A stretch of 64,000 bases of DNA, taken from contig NZ_CP010684.1 of NCBI RefSeq assembly GCF_002407245.1, positions 23,500 to 87,499 of the forward strand. Reading direction: 5' to 3'. Shown here piece by piece: positions 44,544 to 53,872 of the stretch. The position numbers and the translations under genes are program-made. This DNA comes from Phaeobacter piscinae. Its GTDB lineage: Bacteria; Pseudomonadota; Alphaproteobacteria; Rhodobacterales; Rhodobacteraceae. Below the pieces are notes generated by a model. The model did no database searches. It was not told the DNA's origin and was given only the letters and a program-made list of their open reading frames with translations. Position 1 is the first letter of the stretch. The number at the start of each line of letters is the position of its first letter.

Positions 44544-45050
44544 ATGCCGGTTGAAACCATTAGAATTGTAGGATCCCTAGCTCCGGTCTTTCTCGACCGC
44601 AAAGCAACGACAAAGAAAAATATCAAGACAATCGGGCGAGCTGCAGACAAAGGCGCACATCTGGTTGCGCTCGGTGAAACACTTTTACCCGCATATCCTT
44701 TGTGGTTGACGCGCGCTGATGCTGCTCGATTTGATTCCGGCATTCAAAAAGACTTGCATGCGCTTTATCTCGCGCAATCGGTCTCAATTCCGGACGGACA
44801 CCTGTCGCCGATCTGCAGGACCGCAGACCAACGTAAGATCGCGGTTGTGCCAGGCATCGCAGAACGCACCGCTGACCGTGGCAATCACACGCATTGTTGC
44901 TCTTGCGTTTTCATTGACGCCGACGGTCAAATTGCGTCGGTTCATCACAAGCTGATGCCGACATACGAAGAACGACTCAGTTGGGGAATTGGTGGAAGCC
45001 GCGGGACGCCAGCGCCGTGCTATGGGGAAAGCGCGGGCTCCGGTCCCTGA
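44544..45050 (+). pseudogene. Nitrilase, truncated by IS91-type element
   Basis: About 150 N-terminal residues of a carbon-nitrogen hydrolase. The catalytic Glu is in 'VALGETLLPAYPLWLTRA' near residue 45 and the catalytic Lys in 'SVHHKLMPTYEERLSWG' near 135. The homology ends at about 44990, before the catalytic cysteine, and unrelated sequence runs on to a stop at 45050. The break coincides with the outer edge of the IS91-type remnant. The enzyme would be inactive. Confidence 0.85.
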
Positions 45051-45249
45051 TACAGGTTGGAGTTCTGCGGGTTTTTCTGAGTTTGGAGGCTCAGCGTCGG
45101 GTTTTTTGACATAGGGTTGAGCATTCTCGTGTGCTGTGTCGCAATAGCCCTGCTCCCGCCGCGACGCGTTGATGGCATTGAGCCAAAGCTTGTATTTGAC
45201 CGGCATGTTGCGTGTCGGATCAGAGGATGCTCAGAAGATTTGCGATTCA

Positions 45250-46444
45250 TCATGTGGCCTGCTTTCTTGGTGGCGCTCGGGTTTGAGGTAACTGCCCACG
45301 CTGGAAGGTCTCGATGATGCGCATTGGCCCACCGCAGTCAGGGCATGGCTCGCGCAACGTGAGGGGCGATGGCGCTTCGTCAGGCGGTTGGTATGGTTCA
45401 ACGGATTTGATGTCCCCGAGCAACGCGCGGATCTGAGCGACGTTCTCGTTGCGCCCGCTGCCCGCGAGGAAGCCGTAGTGGCGGATGCGGTGGAAACGGT
45501 CTGGCAGCACAGGCCTCAGAAAGCGGCGGATGAACTCGTCGGGCGGCAGGCGCATCACCTTCTTCCCGTCCCCGCGCTTGATCCGGTAATCCTTCCATTT
45601 AAACGCCACGGTGTCGGCGTCAGCGCTGACGAGCCGATGGGTTGAGCTGGCGACGCGATGTGTGTACCGGCTCAAGCAGGCAAGCACCGCCTCTGGCCCG
45701 CCGAAGGGTGGCCTAGCATAGACCACCCAATCCACTTTGCACAGCGGGGCCAGCCATTTAGCGAAAGCGTTGGCGTCCGTCAAATCGATGAGATCGCGGA
45801 TTACCTTCAGCGGTCCGAAACTGTGCAAGGCCATCAGCCCTTCGACACACAACCGCCGGAACAGCCGCGACAGCACGGGTACATGCAGAAAGAACCCCGG
45901 CTTGCGCGCGACCCATCGGCGGCCGCCCCGCGACAGCCTACCCCCTGGGACGATCAGGTGGATGTCGGGTGATGGGTCAACGCTGATCGCCAGATGTGCA
46001 GCCCGCTGGTCATGCCAACGCGGGCGCCGAGGCGTTTGGGATCGGCAGCGATGGTCGCCACTGTCTTCACCGACGCCTTGAACAGGAGGCCGTAGACCGC
46101 GCGCTTGTTCCAATGCGCAATGCGTGCAATCTCCGCCGGGAGCGTGAAGACCACGTGGAAATACGCGACGGGCAACAGGTCTTCGGCACGTGCTGCCATC
46201 CAGTCGCGGGCCGCAGGTGCCTGGCACTTTGGACAATGCCGACTCTTGCAGCTGGTATAAGCGATATGCGGATGGTTGCACTTGCTGCAGGCGGCTACAT
46301 GCCCGCCGAGCGCTTCTGTGCGGCAGGCCTCAATCGCTGACATGACGCGCAGTTGGCTCAGGTTCAGAAGCCAGCATTGGCCCGCTGATAGGCAGGACCA
46401 TGAGTGCGAAAGATATCAGCAACCTCCAGCTTCGGGCGCGGCAA
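45250..46444 (-). pseudogene. IS91-family transposase with two frameshifts
   Basis: From a TTG at 46444 the minus strand reads 'LEVADIFRTHGPAYQRANAG', then a shift, then 'LNLSQLRVMSAIEACRTEAL' and the zinc ribbon 'CSKCNHPHIAYTSCKSRHCP', to 'HIWRSALTHHP'. A single-base loss there moves the frame to 'DIHLIVPGGRLSRGGRRWVA' and on to 'CLSRYTHRVASSTHRLVSAD', ending at 45250. Both breaks look like one-base deletions. Without them it would be a full Y2-type rolling-circle transposase of about 400 residues. Confidence 0.88.
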
Positions 46445-46468
46445 CGTCTCAGCCCGTCACTCCACCCT

Positions 46469-46885
46469 TCAGCCCTTAAGTTGCACCAGCAACTCGTAGG
46501 GGCTGGTGGTGTCGCGGATCAGCTTGGCTGCAGCATGGGTGAAGCGCGCCGTCGTGCTCAGATTGGCGTGTGTGAGCAAAACCTGGATCACGCGGACGTC
46601 TGTCCCCGCTTCAAGAAGATGGGTCGCAAAGCTCTGACACGCGACGCCCGGTGCCAGAGGAAATGCTGAGCGCAGCCCGACACGTCGCGTGTTATAAGTC
46701 GATGGCGTGACGGGCGTGTCCATCATATGAAGTTGGTAGGCGCGCAAGTCTTCGAACACCGCAGCATCCGGCGCCCGCCCAAGGTACTCGGCAAGATACC
46801 GAACCGCACTGATATGCTCTTTCCGTGGATCATGGTGCGCATCACCACCGTTGCTCAGCCATTGCCAGCCGGTCGGGCGCCTCAA
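46469..46885 (-). pseudogene. Tyrosine recombinase remnant, internally deleted
   Basis: The N-terminal SAM-like domain ('ISAVRYLAEYLGRAPDAAVF', 'YQLHMMDTPVTPSTYNTRRV') is followed abruptly by the C-terminal catalytic end ('SFATHLLEAGTDVRVIQVLL', 'THANLSTTARFTHAAAKLIR'). The middle, with the first catalytic Arg, is missing. The rest is in one open frame. It is the recombinase that accompanies IS91-type elements. Confidence 0.8.
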
Positions 46886-47002
46886 GCAGCCGGATCATCC
46901 TGAGACCTAGCCGGGCCGCCAATGCTGGTCATGCGGCCCCGCCCCGTGACAGCCCGGCAAGCAGGCGCTAGCATCAGACCAACTGCACAACCGGAGGCAC
47001 CG

Positions 47003-48220
47003 ATGGCCGCCCCTCTTCTGCTCAGAAATCGCAATTATCGCCTGTTGTTCACGGCCGGGGCGCTGACCAATCTGGGCGATGGGTTCATCCTGTTGGCGCT
47101 GCCCTGGCTGGCCACGCTGATGACCCGTGATCCGGTGGCCATCGCCGCTGTGGCCGCCGCCGGGCGGCTGCCGTGGTTGTTCTTTGCGCTGCCTGCCGGG
47201 GTGATTGCGGATATGACCGACCGGCGCAAGCTGATCGCCCGCGCCGATCTGTTGCGTGCGGTGATCGTGCTGGCGATCCTGATGCTGGCACTCAGCGAGC
47301 CAGTGCCGGGGGCAATCTGGGCGCTGGCCGGGCTGGCCTTTGTCTTGGGGGCGGCGGAGGTGATCCGCGACAATGCCGCCCAGACCATCCTCCCCGATAT
47401 TGTCGCCGCCACCGATCTTGAGGCGGCGAATGGCCAGATGTGGACGGCCGAGCAACTGACCGGTCAGTTCATCGGCCCGCCTCTGGCAGGTCTGCTGATT
47501 GCAGCCGGCATTGCCATCCCCTTTGGGCTTGATGTGGTGGCGCTGGTGCTGGCGGCGGGCTTTGTCGGGTTGATCAGCCTGTCGCCCCGTGCCCCGGTCC
47601 AGCAAGGGTTTCGCAAGGCGCTGATGCAGGGCATCCGCTTCATGCGCAGCGACACCCTGCTGCTGCGTCTTGCCATCGTGCTGGGCATCGCCAATTTCCT
47701 CGCCACTGCAACCATCACCGTTCAGGTGCTCTTTGCGCAGGAGGTGCTCGGCCTCAGCGCGACGGAATACGGGTTTGTCCTGTCAGTTGCCGCTCTGGGG
47801 GCCGTGACGGGCAGCCTGATTGCACCGCGCCTCAGCCGTCTGATCGGGGTGCAGCCCTGTCTATATCTGTCAATTGCAGGCTGGGCGGTCGGCTATGCGC
47901 TGATCGGGATCAGCAGCAACGGTGTCGTCATGGCGCTGGCGATGTTTGGTGTGATGGCGGCAGCCATGGTCTGGAATGTGATCACCGTGTCCTGGCGCCA
48001 GCGGCGCATCCCCTCCGAGCTGCTGGGCCGGGTGAACAGCATCTACCGCTGCTTTGGCTGGGGGTCTATGCCATTGGGCGCGCTGGCCGGTGGCACTGTG
48101 GTGGCGCTGCTGGAGCATGACCTGGGCCGTGACATCGCCCTGCGCGCTCCGTTTGTGCTATCGGCAACCTGCTGTCTTCTACTGTTGGCCTATGCCACCT
48201 TCCGGCTGCGGCTGGACTGA
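47003..48220 (+). CDS. MFS transporter
   Basis: A 405-residue major-facilitator protein with 12 predicted membrane spans. The N-terminal 'LLRNRNYRLLFTAGALTNLG' and the loop-2 motif 'AGVIADMTDRRKLIARADLL' near residue 70 are typical of drug or siderophore exporters of the EntS type. GGAGG precedes ATG 47003; the frame is open 27 codons further up. It converges on the seven-gene operon at 48270-56581 with a shared hairpin between. It may export that operon's product, but it may equally be unrelated. Confidence 0.87.
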   Translation: MAAPLLLRNRNYRLLFTAGALTNLGDGFILLALPWLATLMTRDPVAIAAVAAAGRLPWLFFALPAGVIADMTDRRKLIARADLLRAVIVLAILMLALSEPVPGAIWALAGLAFVLGAAEVIRDNAAQTILPDIVAATDLEAANGQMWTAEQLTGQFIGPPLAGLLIAAGIAIPFGLDVVALVLAAGFVGLISLSPRAPVQQGFRKALMQGIRFMRSDTLLLRLAIVLGIANFLATATITVQVLFAQEVLGLSATEYGFVLSVAALGAVTGSLIAPRLSRLIGVQPCLYLSIAGWAVGYALIGISSNGVVMALAMFGVMAAAMVWNVITVSWRQRRIPSELLGRVNSIYRCFGWGSMPLGALAGGTVVALLEHDLGRDIALRAPFVLSATCCLLLLAYATFRLRLD

Positions 48221-48235
48221 CCAGGCGGGACGAGA

Positions 48236-48259
48236 GCGGGCAGGCAGAAACCTGCCCGC
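48236..48259. terminator. Bidirectional hairpin between MFS and aminotransferase genes
   Basis: GCGGGCAGG (48236-48244) pairs perfectly with CCTGCCCGC (48251-48259) around a six-base loop, between two converging stops. No long T-run is seen on either side. Confidence 0.6.
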
Positions 48260-48269
48260 CACATCTCTG

Positions 48270-49529
48270 TCAGGACACCGTTTCCATCGCCGCAACCCCT
48301 GCCGTCGGCGGGGTAGGAGACGAGCGCTGAGCTTTGGGTCTTTCCTCCAGCTCAGCCAGGCACCGCAAGATCTGGCTCGCTCCCTGCCGCACCTGATCCA
48401 CATCAATCGCATAAGACAGGCGGATATTGTCCGGTGCCCCAAAGTGGCGCCCGGGAACAGCTGCAACCCCGTAGCTGTCCAACAGCAGATCGCAAAGATC
48501 CTCATCGGTGCTGATCATCTGCGTCCCATGCATGGACCCGAACACCCGGGAGATGTCAGGAAACAGGTAAAAGGCCCCCCCGGGGCGGGCGCAACGGATC
48601 TGCGGTGCGCTGTCAAAGGCAGTCAACAACAGGTCACGTCGAGCCCGGTAGCCAGACGTCATCCGCTGCGAAAACCCCTGGTCGCCACCCAGCGCCTCCG
48701 CTGCCGCGGCAGCAACCATGGGCGGCATATTTGAGATCGAATTGCTGTTCAGCACCGTCACAGCCTCCGCCACTTCTGGCGCCGCCGCCAGCAGCCCCGC
48801 GCGCCAGCCCGGCATCCCATACAGCTTTGAGATACTGTCCACCTTGATGATCCGCGGCGCCAGATCCGGGGCAATATCCAGCAGATGCGGACAATGCTCA
48901 TCCGTATAGACAAATCGCTGATAGACATCATCGCTGATAATCCAGACATCGTGGCGGCGCAGCACTGCGGCCAAAGCCGCCAACTCTGCCCGGCTGTACA
49001 GTGCACCGGTGGGGTTGGATGGGTTGTTCAGCACCAGCGCCACGACCCGTCCACCCAACGCCGCCTCCAACGTTGCCGGATCCAACTTATAGCCCTGTTG
49101 CAACCCGCAGTATGGCGTGCGCACCGCCACTCCACTCAGCCGCGCGATGTCAAAATATGTCGGCCAGCAGGGCGCGGGAATAACCACGGTATCACCGGGT
49201 TCGAACAGCACCTGAAACAGAGAATAGAGCAAGTGTTTACCCCCCTGCCCCACGGCGATGCTCTCCGGACCGAATTGATCCTGCCCCAGCTGGGTTAAAT
49301 AATGCAGATACGCGGCGATCAGTCCCGCCTCCCCGCGACTGGGGCCATACCGGCACTGATCCGCATGGATGGCCGCGATGGCGGCGTCATAGACCCGCTG
49401 CGGCGGCGTGAAATTGGGCACACCGATCGAGAAATCGACCACGGGCTTGCCGCGCGCCTGAATGCGGCCCGCCAACTCAAGGATCGGGCAAAAGGGTGTA
49501 TTGCGATGGTCCGTGGCCAGGTCAGGCAT
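48270..49529 (-). CDS. PLP-dependent aminotransferase, class I/II
   Basis: A 419-residue fold-type-I aminotransferase. The N-terminal 'VVDFSIGVPNFTPPQRVYDA', substrate loop 'GPSRGEAGLIAAYLHYL', Asn of 'LNNPSNPTGALYSRAE' near 175, and PLP lysine in 'VDSISKLYGMPGWRAG' near 235 are all present. ATG 49529 is the better start; 49547 would use TTG. It is the last gene of a seven-gene run. It could convert a 4-hydroxy-2-oxo acid made by the aldolase encoded two genes upstream into an amino acid. That reaction order is inference. Confidence 0.9.
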   Translation of the reverse strand: MPDLATDHRNTPFCPILELAGRIQARGKPVVDFSIGVPNFTPPQRVYDAAIAAIHADQCRYGPSRGEAGLIAAYLHYLTQLGQDQFGPESIAVGQGGKHLLYSLFQVLFEPGDTVVIPAPCWPTYFDIARLSGVAVRTPYCGLQQGYKLDPATLEAALGGRVVALVLNNPSNPTGALYSRAELAALAAVLRRHDVWIISDDVYQRFVYTDEHCPHLLDIAPDLAPRIIKVDSISKLYGMPGWRAGLLAAAPEVAEAVTVLNSNSISNMPPMVAAAAAEALGGDQGFSQRMTSGYRARRDLLLTAFDSAPQIRCARPGGAFYLFPDISRVFGSMHGTQMISTDEDLCDLLLDSYGVAAVPGRHFGAPDNIRLSYAIDVDQVRQGASQILRCLAELEERPKAQRSSPTPPTAGVAAMETVS

Positions 49530-49586
49530 GGTGGCCTCGCTCAACAAAGGGAAAGACCATAGCCGTGTGGGTATCCAGATGAGCCA

Positions 49587-50498
49587 TCACGCCACGCTTT
49601 CCATCGCCAATGCCTCCGCCGGAGCTGGCCCCCGCTCGCCCCGATCACGGGCGACCGCTTCGGCCATCTTCGTGGCCGCAGCCGTGATGATGTCCAGATT
49701 GCCCGCAGACGGATCCAGATAATCCCCGGCCCCTGTCACCCGCACCATCGTGAACAGCCGATCCCCGGTGACATGTGGCTCGACAATCACGTCATAGCCT
49801 GGAACAGCTGCCCGCAGCCGCGCCACGGCCCTGGCGATGGCCGCCTCGGTCGCTGCTAGATCATGCTGCGCCGCCAGTGCCGAAATCGCAGTCTGCATAT
49901 AAACATTGGGCTTGGCCGGGTTGATGTTCAGGATCGCTTTGACGTTGCAGCAGCCAGTGAACTGTCTCAGAGCGCTCTCGGTGGTCTCGATGTAGTGATT
50001 GAGGTTCAGCCGTGTCGCTGGTCCAGCACTTTCCGCGCTGATTGAGGAGACCACCTCAAGGTAATGAATATCCGGGTTGGCCTCCGTCATCGCCTGCGCA
50101 ATCGGGATCGAGGCCTGACCTCCACAGGTGATCATATTAATGTTGCGCGCCGCCAGCAGATCATCGCCATTCAGAGACGGCACGCAAAGCGCGCCATTGG
50201 GGGCCGGCGTCAGATTGATCACCACCTTCCCTGCCGCCTCCAGCATTGGCGCATGGGATTGATGCGCGGCCGAGGATGTGGCGTCGAACACCAGATCAAA
50301 TGTGTCGAGTGCAGCAAACAGCCCCTCCGCGCCGCGATCCGTCACCGCAACACCCCGTTCACGGGCCAATGCCAGCCCCGGTGAGGCTGCATTGCGCCCT
50401 GCGAAAAGCGTACACTCCAGCAGTTCCGAGCGCTGTACTTTGCACAACACGTCGCAGCCAATGTTGCCGCTGCCGATAATGGCGGTTTTTAGGGTCAT
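49587..50498 (-). CDS. Acetaldehyde dehydrogenase (acylating), MhpF/DmpF type
   Basis: A 303-residue NAD-dependent acylating aldehyde dehydrogenase: Rossmann motif 'KTAIIGSGNIGCDVLCKVQR', catalytic Cys in 'NMITCGGQASIPIAQAM' near 131 and 'VVSSISAESAGPATRLNLNH' near 155. In meta-cleavage pathways it forms a complex with 4-hydroxy-2-oxovalerate aldolase and turns acetaldehyde into acetyl-CoA. Here the aldolase gene overlaps it by four bases, so the complex is likely kept. No aromatic-degradation gene lies nearby, which is unusual. Confidence 0.93.
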   Translation of the reverse strand: MTLKTAIIGSGNIGCDVLCKVQRSELLECTLFAGRNAASPGLALARERGVAVTDRGAEGLFAALDTFDLVFDATSSAAHQSHAPMLEAAGKVVINLTPAPNGALCVPSLNGDDLLAARNINMITCGGQASIPIAQAMTEANPDIHYLEVVSSISAESAGPATRLNLNHYIETTESALRQFTGCCNVKAILNINPAKPNVYMQTAISALAAQHDLAATEAAIARAVARLRAAVPGYDVIVEPHVTGDRLFTMVRVTGAGDYLDPSAGNLDIITAAATKMAEAVARDRGERGPAPAEALAMESVA

Positions 50499-51535
50499 GT
50501 CGTCACTCCTTCACGGGGATGCGTCGGTGTTTGAGGTGCAGATTTCGACAGGCGCGCCGCTGCTGAGATGATCAGGTCTTCCTGTCCGGCAACAGCGTTG
50601 CAGCGCGACAGTTCCTCATAGATAAACCGGGGGGCGACGCCAAAATCCTGCGCCGCGCGGGTCACGTGTTTTTCAAATCCTGCGCAGACGCCGTAGATGC
50701 CACTGATCAGGTTGGAGGTTCCCACGATCGTACGGCGCTGCACCGGAGGCAGATCCGGCAGCGCCTCCACCGCTTCGCAGAGCGCAAACACATCGGTGCC
50801 GGTCTCAAACCCATAGCGTTCCAGCACAGCGCAGAGCACCTCCAGCTGGGTATTGCCGGCACCAGCCCCAAACCCGCGCAGGGTGCCATCCAATATGGTC
50901 GCCCCGGCTTCGGCGGCAGCAACGGAATTGGCAATCGCTAGACCCAGATTATTGTGCGCGTGAAAGCCAACTGGAACCCCCAGTTCAGCGGCCAGCAAAC
51001 CAATCTTCACGCGGGTGTCACGCGGGTCGTAATTGCCTGCGGAATCCATCAGGACAATGGCGTTTGCACCATAGGAAACCTGACGCTGTGCCTGCGCCAG
51101 CAGCACGTCCGCAGGGGCCATATGCGTCATCATCAGCACCCCTTGCACATATTTGTCCTGACTGCGGGCGTATTCGATATAGCTCTGGGTCAGATCGCCC
51201 TCGGTACAATGTGAGGCGATGCGGAACACATCAACGCCGATATCAATCGCTGCCTTGATATCGGAAATCTTGGCAAAACCCGGGATCGCATGAATGCCCA
51301 GTTTGGTACGGGTCAAATTTGCGCGGGCGGTGTTCAGCATCTCGCGGTCCGCATGGCGCGCCATCCCGAGCTGTAAGGAGGACGCCCCCAGACCATTGCC
51401 ATGTCCGACTTCAACCACATCCAGCCCGCAGTCATCAACGGTCTGGCAATAGGCGGCGATATCATCAAGGCTGAGCGTGTGGGCAATGGCGTGATTACCG
51501 TCGCGCAGAGTCGGGTCGTGGATGGCAATGGCCAT
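50495..51535 (-). CDS. 4-hydroxy-2-oxovalerate aldolase family (HMGL-like), MhpE/DmpG type
   Basis: A 346-residue DRE-TIM metalloenzyme. The metal and substrate loop 'DPTLRDGNHAIAHTLSLDDI' is at residues 6-25, 'HGNGLGASSLQLG' near 48, and the metal-binding 'VGFHAHNNLGLAIANSVAAA' near 195. The C-terminal communication domain that binds the dehydrogenase is present. ATG 51535 has AGGAG seven bases before it. The enzyme cleaves 4-hydroxy-2-oxo acids to pyruvate and an aldehyde, or runs in reverse. In this operon the reverse, synthetic direction is a possibility. Confidence 0.93.
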   Translation of the reverse strand: MAIAIHDPTLRDGNHAIAHTLSLDDIAAYCQTVDDCGLDVVEVGHGNGLGASSLQLGMARHADREMLNTARANLTRTKLGIHAIPGFAKISDIKAAIDIGVDVFRIASHCTEGDLTQSYIEYARSQDKYVQGVLMMTHMAPADVLLAQAQRQVSYGANAIVLMDSAGNYDPRDTRVKIGLLAAELGVPVGFHAHNNLGLAIANSVAAAEAGATILDGTLRGFGAGAGNTQLEVLCAVLERYGFETGTDVFALCEAVEALPDLPPVQRRTIVGTSNLISGIYGVCAGFEKHVTRAAQDFGVAPRFIYEELSRCNAVAGQEDLIISAAARLSKSAPQTPTHPREGVTT

Positions 51536-51606
51536 GGTCTGGCTCCTTGTCATGGATCAGGGATGAATGATGAAAGTAAAAAGGGGGGCTGCGCGATCCT
51601 GCCGGA

Positions 51607-52794
51607 TTACCTCAGCTCAATCTGGGCTACGGCTGCCTCGGTATGAGCGAGGGCCTGCTCCCGGCTGTCACCGCGGGCCAGCACATAGGCCACCCGCGAT
51701 GCAGCAGACAACACGGTATCATAGCGGGTTCCGGGTTCGGCAGAGGAATGCACGCGCGTTACGCCTTCTGCTCGCGCGGCGAGGTCCAGTCCTGTGATCG
51801 CGTCCAACACCCGGTCCTGCGCGAATATATATCGGATCGCCATCGCCTGCGCGGCGGCGGGGGGCGCACTATAGTCCAGCCCCAAGATTGCGGCAAACGT
51901 CTCCTTGAAGACATCGGCACCGGTGGTCTCCAGGGTCAGCTCCCAGATCTGATCGCCGCCATTGCGTGTCTGTGTCTCGATCACATAGACTTCCCCGTCA
52001 CTCACCTTCACCTCGGTATGGGCAGGTCCGGTCCGGTAGCCGACCGCATCCAGCAATATGCGGACCCGCTCACCGATGCAGGCTGCGTCCTCGTCGCTCA
52101 ATGCGGCGGGCTGAACATGGCCGCTTTCGATAAAGTAGGGCGCGCCGCTGGTGGATTTTTCGGTGATGGTCAGAATGCGGTGCTCGCCCTCCACCGACAT
52201 GGTCTCGACGCTATATTCCGCGCCGGGAATAAAGGCTTCGGCCATCAGTTCCTCACGGCCCACCTGCAATGCATGGGACAGCGCAGTGCTGATATCCGTC
52301 GTGGCATCGACAAAATAGACGCCTTCGCTGCCTCCGCCCTCCGCCGGTTTGATGACACAGTCACCATGGCGGGCGGCGAAAGTGGCGATCTCTTCCGCAG
52401 TCCCTATTCGGGCAAAGGGCACATCCGCAATGCCGCAGGCGCGCAGCGCCTCCCGCATCCGCAACTTGTTGCGGGTCAGCTGTACCGTCGCCACCTGGCA
52501 GTTGCTGGGCAGATCCAGCGCCTCAGCGATATGCGCAGCCGTGAGAAAACCATATTCGGCAAAGGAGAATACCGCATCAAATGGCGTTTTACGGTGCAGC
52601 GCCTCTGCCAGTGCCACACTGCTGTCGATATCCTCATATTCTGTCACCACGACGGTTTCGGCATGATCCAGGAGGTGATCGGTCAGATGGGCACGGGTTT
52701 GAAGTGCGCTGTAGCGCAGCCCCATTTCGCCAATCCGGAAAAAGGTATGGTCACGCCCGCCGACCATCAGGATGTTCTGCATGGGCTTAGACAT
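51607..52794 (-). CDS. ATP-grasp ligase 1
   Basis: A 395-residue ATP-grasp protein. An N-terminal pre-grasp domain ('NILMVGGRDHTFFRIGEMGL') is followed by the grasp fold at about 110-315: ATP-binding Lys in 'GDCVIKPAEGGGSEGVYF', flexible loop 'LTITEKSTSGAPYFIESGHV', and Mg ligands in 'VYVIETQTRNGGDQIWE'. Such enzymes join a carboxylate, activated as acyl phosphate, to an amine, as in L-amino-acid ligases. The start at 52794 follows GAGAGGGGG. It overlaps the AbrB gene end by eight bases. Substrates are unknown. Confidence 0.88.
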   Translation of the reverse strand: MSKPMQNILMVGGRDHTFFRIGEMGLRYSALQTRAHLTDHLLDHAETVVVTEYEDIDSSVALAEALHRKTPFDAVFSFAEYGFLTAAHIAEALDLPSNCQVATVQLTRNKLRMREALRACGIADVPFARIGTAEEIATFAARHGDCVIKPAEGGGSEGVYFVDATTDISTALSHALQVGREELMAEAFIPGAEYSVETMSVEGEHRILTITEKSTSGAPYFIESGHVQPAALSDEDAACIGERVRILLDAVGYRTGPAHTEVKVSDGEVYVIETQTRNGGDQIWELTLETTGADVFKETFAAILGLDYSAPPAAAQAMAIRYIFAQDRVLDAITGLDLAARAEGVTRVHSSAEPGTRYDTVLSAASRVAYVLARGDSREQALAHTEAAVAQIELR

Positions 52795-53872
52795 GACGCC
52801 CCCTCTCATCTGTAGTTTTTTCGATGCCCTGTGGGTCGGGGCGGAAGAAATCGCGGCTCATGAACATCGGCGCGATATGCAGAACCGACATGCGCAGCAC
52901 ATGGTTCAGCATTACAAAAGCAGGCTCCAATCCCAACGCGAGCGCTGTCGCAACCATGACCTCGACACCGCCGGGCACCCAGGACATGAACAACACCAGA
53001 AACGGCTGACCGGTCAGCAGGCTAAACCCGAACGCCATAGCGATTGTGATGCCAAAAGTGATTGAGGTGACGATCAGCCCGGCCCGCAGGTAGCTGGCAA
53101 TATCGTGACGGGTGATATCTTTCAGCCGGATGCCGATTAGCCCGCCAAGGAGCGCCATAGCAAACAGCACCAGCGGCTCCGGTACCACAATTGGGTCGCC
53201 CCCGAGCCAGAGGTTCACCCCCGCCGCCAGCATCAACCCGGTCACCATATAGGGTGCCGGCATGGCAAAACGTTCCAGCACTCGTCCGGCGATATAGGCG
53301 CCTGCTGCCAGCAGCAAGAAAGAGACATACCCGGCCCAAATTGCGGTGTTATCAGGCCCATCAGGCACCGCGGCTATCTCCAGCGTCTCCTCCTGCGGCC
53401 CGGCAATCAAAAACACCGCAACCAGTAGCGCAATCATCCGCACCATATGGGCGAAAACCATCTTGGCCGATGTCTTGCCCTCCTCCCCGGTCAAGGTCAT
53501 TACCGCTGCCATGGCACCAGGCACCGCCCCGAGAAGACTCTCGGTGCGGGTCCATTTCTCGACCCGATATAGCCAGGTGAAACCAACCGCCAACTGCGCT
53601 GACATACAGATCAGCAGCCCCGCAAGGATGGTCAGATCCGCCATCCCCTGAAGCATTTCGGCATTGAGCAGCGCACCAACGCTGGCCCCCAGAATGAGCT
53701 GGATCACCACGATTGCCGCGGGAGGCGTCGCCAGCGCCAATCCCATCCGGCAGGCTATCAGAACCAGCGCCGCCGCCCCTAGAAGCTGCCCCAAGGGCAG
53801 CCCGCTCAGATAGCCGAGAGCTGACCCGGCGCAGGCCAACAGAAGGGTGATAGCAAAATTCCGCAGCATCAA
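52787..53872 (-). CDS. AbrB family integral membrane protein (putative transporter)
   Basis: A 361-residue protein with about ten or eleven membrane spans in two homologous halves, the AbrB/PF05145 type (putative ammonia-monooxygenase-like transporters). Conserved stretches are 'LGAVPGAMAAVMTLTGEEGK' near 118 and 'FLVLFMSWVPGGVEVMVATA' near 295. It starts in an ATGA overlap with the FAD protein gene. Family function is poorly known. Inside this operon it may carry the product or a precursor across the inner membrane. Confidence 0.85.
   Translation of the reverse strand: MMLRNFAITLLLACAGSALGYLSGLPLGQLLGAAALVLIACRMGLALATPPAAIVVIQLILGASVGALLNAEMLQGMADLTILAGLLICMSAQLAVGFTWLYRVEKWTRTESLLGAVPGAMAAVMTLTGEEGKTSAKMVFAHMVRMIALLVAVFLIAGPQEETLEIAAVPDGPDNTAIWAGYVSFLLLAAGAYIAGRVLERFAMPAPYMVTGLMLAAGVNLWLGGDPIVVPEPLVLFAMALLGGLIGIRLKDITRHDIASYLRAGLIVTSITFGITIAMAFGFSLLTGQPFLVLFMSWVPGGVEVMVATALALGLEPAFVMLNHVLRMSVLHIAPMFMSRDFFRPDPQGIEKTTDERGRHV

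Larger units (their letters stand above)
45000..46900. mobile_element. IS91-family element remnant
   Basis: A broken nitrilase on the left, a frameshifted IS91 transposase and an internally deleted tyrosine recombinase define this segment. IS91-type elements often carry such a recombinase upstream of the transposase. There are no inverted repeats, as expected for rolling-circle elements, and the exact ori and ter ends are not resolvable by eye; both limits are approximate. On the right it abuts the MFS transporter gene. Confidence 0.75.

Noticed and set aside
45250..46343. Programmed frameshift in the IS91 transposase
   Set aside because: No slippery sequence is obvious, there is a second shift upstream, and IS91 transposases are normally made from one frame. 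Decay is simpler.
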